Source: Candidatus Peregrinibacteria bacterium
Lineage (GTDB): Bacteria; Patescibacteriota; Gracilibacteria; UBA1369; LOWO2-01-FULL-3
Reading direction: 5' to 3'
Length of the DNA stretch: 25,456 bases
NCBI GenBank assembly: GCA_007133095.1
Contig: SLNK01000053.1
Span: forward strand, 1 to 25,456
The notes under the pieces are model-generated. The model saw nothing but the letters and a program-made list of their open reading frames with translations. It was not told where the DNA came from and made no database searches. Made by a program: the position numbers and the translations under genes. Shown piece after piece: positions 20,944 through 25,456 of this stretch. Every line of letters starts with the position of its first letter. Positions within the stretch are counted from its first letter, which is position 1.

Positions 20944-22987
20944 AGTCATTGAAGTACACTTCTTCGTTTATCGCTATTTTTTCGGCCAGTTTTTCGTGTT
21001 CTTTTAACAGCGGATCTTTTCTTATTATTTCTATCGCACTGTTGCGTGCTTTTTCTATTGTTTTTGTGTCTGTCAGGCTTGCCATTTTTAAGTCCGGTAT
21101 GCCACTTTGACGAACTCCGTAAACTTCTCCAGGGCCGCGCAGTTCCAGATCTATTTCCGCCAATTTGAACCCGCAGGAAAATTTCTCCATCGATTTCAGG
21201 CGTTTTAAGGCCTCTTCGGAAGTTTCCGAAGGGAAAAGGAAGCAAAAAGATTTAAAACCGCCTCTCCCGACACGCCCCCTAAATTGATGCAGCTGTGACA
21301 GGCCGAATCTTTGTGCGCCCTCAATCATCATTATTGTCGCGTTTGGAATGTCTATACCAACTTCAATTACAGACGTTGAAACAAGCACATTTATTTTATT
21401 GTCTTTAAAATCTTCCATAATTTTGTCTTTTTCGTCTTGTTTTAATTTTCCGTGCAACAGTCCCAAATTAAGTTTTGGGAAAATGTGTTCTTTGAGATGT
21501 AAAAATTCCGTTTGAACCGCCTTAACTTCCAAAATGTCGGATTCGTCTATCAGTGGACAAATGATAAAAGCTTGTCTGCCTTTCTGTATCTGGTCTTCAA
21601 CCCATCTGTATGCCTCTGTTCTTTTGTTTTCCGGCACGATTCGGGTAAGGATTTCTTGCCTTCCCTTAGGCATTTCATCGATTATGGAGAGGTCTTGATC
21701 CCCGTAAATTGTGATTGCCAGTGTTCGCGGGATCGGGGTCGCTGTCATGTTTAACAGATGCGGTGTCCCGTAGTTTTTCAGGGTTTCTCTTTGTTTAACG
21801 CCAAATCTGTGTTGCTCGTCAATTATCGCGAGGCCCAGATTTTTGAATCCTATTTTTTCCTGAATTAAAGCATGTGTTCCGATTACAATATCCACAGTGC
21901 CGCTTTTCATTTGTCTTACAACTTCTTCCTTTTGCTTTGACGTTGTGCTCCCGGCGATAAATTGGATGTTTAAACAGAACGATGAAAGCGTTTTAACGAA
22001 TGTCGCATAGTGTTGTTTTGCCAAAATTTCCGTTGGTGCCATGATCGCGACCTGATATCCGTTTTTAGCTATGTTAAGCGCCGCAATTGCCGCGACTATT
22101 GTTTTTCCCGAACCTACATCCCCTTGTAGGAGCCTGCTCATCGGGAAAGATTTTTTGACATCGTTTAAAATTTCTTTCAATACTCTTTTTTGTGCGTTTG
22201 TAAGGTCAAAATCCAGTTTCTTAATACACTCCTTTATAACATCGGTTTTTATTTCGATGTTTTTTGTTTTTGCTTGTGTAGATTTTTGCCAGTACCACTT
22301 TTTTTGAATTACCTTCAATTGGAGCAAAAAAAGTTCGTCAAACGCGAGACGTTTTCTGGCTTTTTTTAAAATTTCGTCACTTTCCGGAAAGTGAACGTTT
22401 TTAATTGCCGTTTTATAGTCAACCAGATCGTGTTCCTTTAGAACTTCGTCCGGCATGTATTCTTCAAAAAGCTCAATCCATTCATCCACAAGCGGCTTCA
22501 ATTTCTCTCTTATCCATTTTGAGCTGATTCCCTCCGTTTCGTGATAAACCGGGACAATTCTTCCCGTATGGACTTGTTCTTCGTATTGTCTGACCACTTC
22601 ATACGAGGGGCTTTGTAACGAAACTTTTCCTCCGGAGAATTTTGCTTTTCCGGTGAGAATTATTTCTTTTTGCCTCGGTAGCATTCGTGTTAGATGCGGC
22701 TGATTGAACCAGATGACTTCTATTGATCCCGTTTCGTCGTTGAAGATTCCGCGTGTCAATTTCTTCCCGGTCCTTGTTCTTATGGTGAATAAATTACTTA
22801 GTTTTCCTTTTATGACGTTCACCTCATCCGTGCGGATGTCCATTATTTTGGTGAATTCCGTGTTGTCGTTATACGTGCGAGGAAAATAAAGTAAAAAGTC
22901 TTTTACTTTTGTAACTCCCAATGATTCCAGTTTTGACAAATGTTCTGATGTTGTCCTGAGTACGTTTGCTAAACTTCTATTTAGCAT
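20942..22987 (-). CDS. recG: ATP-dependent DNA helicase RecG
   Basis: The 681-residue protein has the usual family length. RecG remodels stalled replication forks and branch-migrates Holliday junctions. An N-terminal wedge (OB-fold) domain occupies about 1-150. The helicase core follows: Walker A GDVGSGKT at 289-296, APTEILAKQH, the DEQH box at 390-393 (IIDEQHRFGV), then MTATPIPRTLA. Next are the second-lobe motifs STSVIEVGIDIPNA and QLHQFRGRVGRGG. The C-terminal RecG signature ELRGPGEVYGVRQSG is present. The start ATG overlaps the end of tyrS by 11 nt, so tyrS and recG are one transcription unit. It converges with elp3. Confidence 0.97.
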   Translation of the reverse strand: MLNRSLANVLRTTSEHLSKLESLGVTKVKDFLLYFPRTYNDNTEFTKIMDIRTDEVNVIKGKLSNLFTIRTRTGKKLTRGIFNDETGSIEVIWFNQPHLTRMLPRQKEIILTGKAKFSGGKVSLQSPSYEVVRQYEEQVHTGRIVPVYHETEGISSKWIREKLKPLVDEWIELFEEYMPDEVLKEHDLVDYKTAIKNVHFPESDEILKKARKRLAFDELFLLQLKVIQKKWYWQKSTQAKTKNIEIKTDVIKECIKKLDFDLTNAQKRVLKEILNDVKKSFPMSRLLQGDVGSGKTIVAAIAALNIAKNGYQVAIMAPTEILAKQHYATFVKTLSSFCLNIQFIAGSTTSKQKEEVVRQMKSGTVDIVIGTHALIQEKIGFKNLGLAIIDEQHRFGVKQRETLKNYGTPHLLNMTATPIPRTLAITIYGDQDLSIIDEMPKGRQEILTRIVPENKRTEAYRWVEDQIQKGRQAFIICPLIDESDILEVKAVQTEFLHLKEHIFPKLNLGLLHGKLKQDEKDKIMEDFKDNKINVLVSTSVIEVGIDIPNATIMMIEGAQRFGLSQLHQFRGRVGRGGFKSFCFLFPSETSEEALKRLKSMEKFSCGFKLAEIDLELRGPGEVYGVRQSGIPDLKMASLTDTKTIEKARNSAIEIIRKDPLLKEHEKLAEKIAINEEVYFND

Positions 22988-24170
22988 TGCAGATTACTTT
23001 TAAAAATTTGCGTTTGCCCACTTGTAAAAGGGTTTCTTTGGTGATGTCCAATTCTTGTTCTATTGTTGTTACTTTTTCTTCGTTCACTTTCACTCCCCCA
23101 CCCTGTACTAATCTCCGCGCATCGCTTTTTGACGCGCATAAACCGGTTTCCGAAATCAACTCTATTATATTGTATTTTTTACCGGAAAGTTTTTTTAATT
23201 CTATTTCCTCCGGGAGTCCTTTTTTGCTGAAAATTTTAATGAATTCTTGTTCGGCTTTTTCCGAGGCTTCTTCATTGTGGTAAAAAGCGACCAATTCACG
23301 GGCCAGACGCATCTTTATGTTTCTGGGATTTTCACCTTCTTTAAGCGCTTTTTCGATATTTTTAATTTCTTTGTCGGGGAGCATTGTGGTCAGCTCAAAA
23401 TACTTCACTATCATTTCGTCCGGGATTGACATTGTTTTTCCGTATATTTCTTTCGGCGTTTCTGTCAGCCCAATGTAGTTGTTTAGCGTTTTGCTCATCT
23501 TTTCCACTCCGTCCAGTCCTTCTAGAATCGGTGTTGTTATTATGTTTTGAATTGTTTCGCATCCGTATTTTTTTTGCAAATCCCTTCCCACCAGCATGTT
23601 AAAAAGTTGATCCGTACCGCCTATTTCCACATCGCTTTCCAGCATTACAGAATCATAGCCCTGCATTATCGGATATAAAAGTTCCGTTACGGAAATGTCC
23701 TGATCATTCTTCATCCTGTTTCTAAAATCCTCTCTTTGGAGCATTTGGTTAACTGTTTTTTTGGATGCCAGTTCAAGAACGTCTGACATATTCATTTTTC
23801 CGAACCATTCCGAATTGTGTCTTATTTCAAGTTTTTTAATGTTCAAAATTATCGAAGCTTGTTCAATGTAGTCCTCCATGTTTTTTTGAATTTCCTCATC
23901 CGAAAGCATTACCCTTGTTTCTGACTTCCCACTGGGGTCCCCTATTTTTGCCGTGTAGTCCCCTATCAGAAGAATAACCGTGTCTCCCCTGTCTTGAAAC
24001 TCTCGCAATTTCTTTAAAACAACGGCGTGTCCCGCATGCAGTTCCGATCCTGTGGGATCAATCCCAAGTTTTATCCTCAGTTTTTTCCCGCTTTCCAATT
24101 TTCGCTTCAGTTCGTCTCTTACAATCACATCCACCGTTCCCCTATTCAGTATTGTGTCTATGTCGGGCAT
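22977..24170 (-). CDS. tyrS: Tyrosyl-tRNA synthetase
   Basis: The 397-residue class-I synthetase charges tRNA-Tyr. I choose ATG 24170 (MPDIDTILNRG); a TTG at 24191 would add seven residues but lacks family support. The HIGH motif appears as HAGH (45-48) after IDPTGSEL, and the KMSKS motif as KMSKT (224-228). The NMLVGRDLQKKYG and GYDSVMLESDVEIGGTDQ regions are also typical of the TyrZ-like bacterial branch. A C-terminal S4 RNA-binding domain (about 335-397, KSDARRLVQGGGVKVN) is intact. The promoter lies about 30 nt upstream. No T-box leader is present. It overlaps recG by 11 nt. Confidence 0.97.
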   Translation of the reverse strand: MPDIDTILNRGTVDVIVRDELKRKLESGKKLRIKLGIDPTGSELHAGHAVVLKKLREFQDRGDTVILLIGDYTAKIGDPSGKSETRVMLSDEEIQKNMEDYIEQASIILNIKKLEIRHNSEWFGKMNMSDVLELASKKTVNQMLQREDFRNRMKNDQDISVTELLYPIMQGYDSVMLESDVEIGGTDQLFNMLVGRDLQKKYGCETIQNIITTPILEGLDGVEKMSKTLNNYIGLTETPKEIYGKTMSIPDEMIVKYFELTTMLPDKEIKNIEKALKEGENPRNIKMRLARELVAFYHNEEASEKAEQEFIKIFSKKGLPEEIELKKLSGKKYNIIELISETGLCASKSDARRLVQGGGVKVNEEKVTTIEQELDITKETLLQVGKRKFLKVICNAK

Positions 24171-24199
24171 TTTCGATTCGTTAGATTTCAAGTGTGTCT

Positions 24200-24228
24200 A
24201 GATTATTGCATTTTTGTCCCAAAGGCAA
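24200..24228 (-). promoter_or_regulatory. Promoter of tyrS-recG
   Basis: On the minus strand, TTGCCT (24228-24223), a 17-nt spacer and TAATCT (24205-24200). The start would be near 24193, about 23 nt before ATG 24170. Confidence 0.5.
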
Positions 24229-24270
24229 CTTCACGTTTCTAAAAAGCCCCCCGGTTTTTTGTCCGATTGA

Positions 24271-24429
24271 AAACGGTTGTGTTGTGCGGCTTCCCACAAG
24301 GCACCGGCGGACGGCTTTCTCCAGCGGAAAGCCTGCCTTGACCTCGCAAAAAACGCCCCGCCAAGGCGGGGGCCGAGCCGTTTTTCGCTCGGACATGCCT
24401 CTTTGGGAAGCCGCATAACACAACCGTTT
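24271..24429. repeat. Structured inverted-repeat element enclosing three hairpins
   Basis: A 26-bp stem with one mismatch (24271-24296 with 24404-24429) closes a 159-nt region. Inside are a bulged hairpin (CAAGGCA 24297-24303 with TGCCTTG 24334-24340, inner GGCTTTC 24313-24319 with GAAAGCC 24327-24333) and a GC hairpin CCCCGCC-AA-GGCGGGG (24356-24371). A third hairpin, CCGAGC/GCTCGG, spans 24373-24392. It is GC-rich compared with its surroundings and encodes no convincing protein. It may be a MITE-like repeat or a structured RNA. A terminator-like hairpin follows at 24470. I do not recognise RNase P RNA, tmRNA, SRP RNA or 6S RNA landmarks. Confidence 0.7.
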
Positions 24430-24469
24430 AGCTAACAGCCTTAAAGTCTGAGCGTTTTTAGGAAAGTTC

Positions 24470-24497
24470 AAAAAGACAGTCCCGGGACTGCTTTTTT
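24470..24497. terminator. Bidirectional terminator-like hairpin between divergent genes
   Basis: CAGTC-CCGG-GACTG (24477-24490) is flanked by AAAAAG on the left and CTTTTTT on the right, so each strand reads as a stem followed by Ts. It lies between divergently transcribed tyrS and the TrmB-type gene, where no protein-coding transcript should end. Confidence 0.6.
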
Positions 24498-24503
24498 CTT
24501 GCA

Positions 24504-24564
24504 AATACGCTCCCTTGCCTCCAAGGCGTTCTCAAATTCGTGAGAAATCGGCCTTTGGCGTATT
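24504..24564. repeat. Cruciform-like inverted repeat before the TrmB-type gene
   Basis: AATACGC (24504-24510) pairs with GCGTATT (24558-24564). Between them lie two smaller hairpins, CCTTG/CAAGG and TTCTCA-AATTCG-TGAGAA. The right arm overlaps the first two bases of the -35 of the downstream gene, so it could be a regulator site or another structured repeat. Confidence 0.5.
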
Positions 24565-24590
24565 GACAATAGCGAAAAAGGTTTTATTGT
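24563..24590 (+). promoter_or_regulatory. Leaderless promoter of the TrmB-type regulator
   Basis: A perfect TTGACA (24563-24568), a 16-nt spacer and TATTGT (24585-24590). The -10 ends 7 nt before ATG 24598, so transcription would start at the codon. Confidence 0.6.
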
Positions 24591-24597
24591 AGCTTCT

Positions 24598-25377
24598 ATG
24601 CTTGATTATAGTTTATCCCAGATCGGTTTTTCGGATAGTGAAACACGAATTTACATCGAGCTTTTGAGTATTGGGGCACAACCGGTCAGCATTGTCGCAA
24701 AAAGAACCGGCTTGAACCGAACTTCCACCTATTCAATTTTAAAATCCCTTGAAAAAAAAGGACTTGTTTCTTCATTTATTCAAAAAGGTGTAAAATGTTT
24801 TTCCGCCAACGATCCCAATTGCTTGATCTCCTATCTTGATGGAAAATGTCGAACTCTAGATTATTATAAATCCGAGTTATTGACCGCTATCCCAAAATTC
24901 CGCTCTCTACAAGGCGTTTTGGATTTCAATAAACCGGTTGTGAGTTATTTTGACGGGCCTGACGGAGTAAAGCATGTCCTTTACGATTCGCTTAACGCTT
25001 CAAGATATTTTTATGCTTATTTGTGCATAGATAAATGGCTTGAAGGGGGCATGGAGGATTTTTTGGTCGATTATAAAAATTCAAGAATATATAACAGAAA
25101 AATTCCCATGAAGGGTATTGTCGCCGATCTCACGGAGGTTAAAAATTTCTTTAATTCTAATTATGCAACCGGGCAGAAGGACATGACGGAACTTTTGTAT
25201 CTGGACCCCGTTGAATTTGGATCCATGTTTGAAAATGAAATGAATATATACGACGATAAAGTCGCGATAATGCATTTGGACAAAGGCAATGAGTACGGGG
25301 TTTTGATTGAAAATCCGGAAATCGCTTCAACTCACAAGGTTATTTTTGAGATGGTATGGAAAGGTTTGAAAAGGTAG
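24598..25377 (+). CDS. TrmB-family transcriptional regulator
   Basis: The 259-residue protein has an N-terminal winged helix (about 5-70). It reads GFSDSETRIYIELL, then SIVAKRTGLNRTSTYSILKSLEKKGLV, the recognition region cited by its place at about 32-58. This is the TrmB/sugar-regulator HTH. A helical linker and a C-terminal effector-like domain follow (about 110-255, PVVSYFDGPDGVKHVLYD onward), which in this family can bind a small molecule. TrmB-type proteins are best known from archaea as sugar-responsive regulators; related ones are common in Patescibacteria with unknown targets. It lies behind an inverted repeat that may be its own operator. An S4-domain gene starts 9 nt downstream. Confidence 0.82.
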   Translation: MLDYSLSQIGFSDSETRIYIELLSIGAQPVSIVAKRTGLNRTSTYSILKSLEKKGLVSSFIQKGVKCFSANDPNCLISYLDGKCRTLDYYKSELLTAIPKFRSLQGVLDFNKPVVSYFDGPDGVKHVLYDSLNASRYFYAYLCIDKWLEGGMEDFLVDYKNSRIYNRKIPMKGIVADLTEVKNFFNSNYATGQKDMTELLYLDPVEFGSMFENEMNIYDDKVAIMHLDKGNEYGVLIENPEIASTHKVIFEMVWKGLKR

Positions 25378-25386
25378 AATGCGGAT

Positions 25387-25456
25387 ATGGAAAATATTCG
25401 ACTTGATAGATATGTTACGCTCAAACATCCGGAACTTTCCCGCGCGAAGGTGCAGA
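25387..25456 (+). CDS. S4-domain protein, N-terminus only (TlyA or pseudouridine synthase type)
   Basis: The first 23 codons before the window ends read as the start of an S4 RNA-binding domain: RLDRYVTLKHPELSRAKVQ. Such an N-terminus occurs in TlyA-type rRNA methyltransferases and in RluD-type pseudouridine synthases, and the visible part cannot separate them. The ATG is 9 nt after the stop of the TrmB-type gene, so they are probably co-transcribed. An ATG at 25379 opens a different frame without family resemblance. Confidence 0.7.
   Translation, partial: MENIRLDRYVTLKHPELSRAKVQ

Noticed and set aside
24171..24300. T-box leader before tyrS
   Set aside because: No T-box consensus or antiterminator is visible on the minus strand, and a plausible promoter sits only about 30 nt from the start codon.
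24181..24504. Several overlapping open frames on both strands, up to 107 codons, in the structured region
   Set aside because: They run through the inverted-repeat arms and the hairpins, overlap each other in several frames, and none resembles a protein. The GC-rich palindromic DNA explains the lack of stops.

Overview
The window looks like chromosomal DNA from a Candidate Phyla Radiation (Patescibacteria) bacterium. I infer this from lineage-typical proteins (a VirD4/TraG-like ATPase with a long N-terminal region, an O-antigen-ligase-like protein, a bacterial PH-domain membrane protein, a TrmB-like regulator, Elp3), compact overlapping genes, AT-leaning DNA and an almost complete lack of Shine-Dalgarno sequences. 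TGA is a normal stop (ribH, the O-antigen-ligase-like gene, gatB and others), which argues against the UGA-recoding Gracilibacteria/Absconditabacteria. I cannot name a finer lineage.

Layout. 1-2204: the 3' part of a T4SS-coupling-type ATPase, convergent with a minus-strand ribE-ribH-pgk operon (4513-2266) that ends in a strong terminator. 4615-8099: plus-strand ssb, a small zinc-ribbon protein, a lipoprotein solute-binding protein and an overlapping O-antigen-ligase-like protein. 10563-8071: minus-strand lemA-htpX-fmt. 10645-12311: three plus-strand genes chained by 14-nt overlaps (membrane protein, family-4 uracil-DNA glycosylase, four-helix membrane protein). 12982-12278: lepB, divergent from a bPH2 membrane protein and a HEPN-like membrane protein. 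14050-14350: an inverted-repeat, hairpin-rich MITE-like element that touches the HEPN-like gene's stop codon. 14389-17396: gatB, a small coiled-coil membrane protein and a CPA-type cation/proton antiporter. 17405-17611: tRNA-Ala(GGC) and a scrambled partial copy of it. 19097-17596: a Trm9-like methyltransferase and a WecG/TagA glycosyltransferase. 19188-20912: elp3, divergent from the methyltransferase. 24170-20942: tyrS-recG. 24171-24597: a second, unrelated structured intergenic region. 24598-25456: a TrmB-family regulator and the start of an S4-domain protein.

Functional themes are translation and tRNA maturation (gatB, tyrS, fmt, tRNA-Ala, Elp3 with a Trm9-like enzyme), envelope biology (lepB, htpX/lemA, WecG, O-antigen ligase), DNA maintenance (ssb, recG, UDG) and a fragment of flavin synthesis. 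The most interesting observation is the divergent pair of Elp3 and a protein resembling eukaryotic Trm9. Together they could make a methyl-ester (mcm5U-type) wobble uridine, otherwise regarded as eukaryotic. Next come the two structured repeat regions, the rearranged tRNA remnant that supplies the wecG stop codon, and several promoters placed so that transcription would start at or next to the start codon (leaderless mRNAs).
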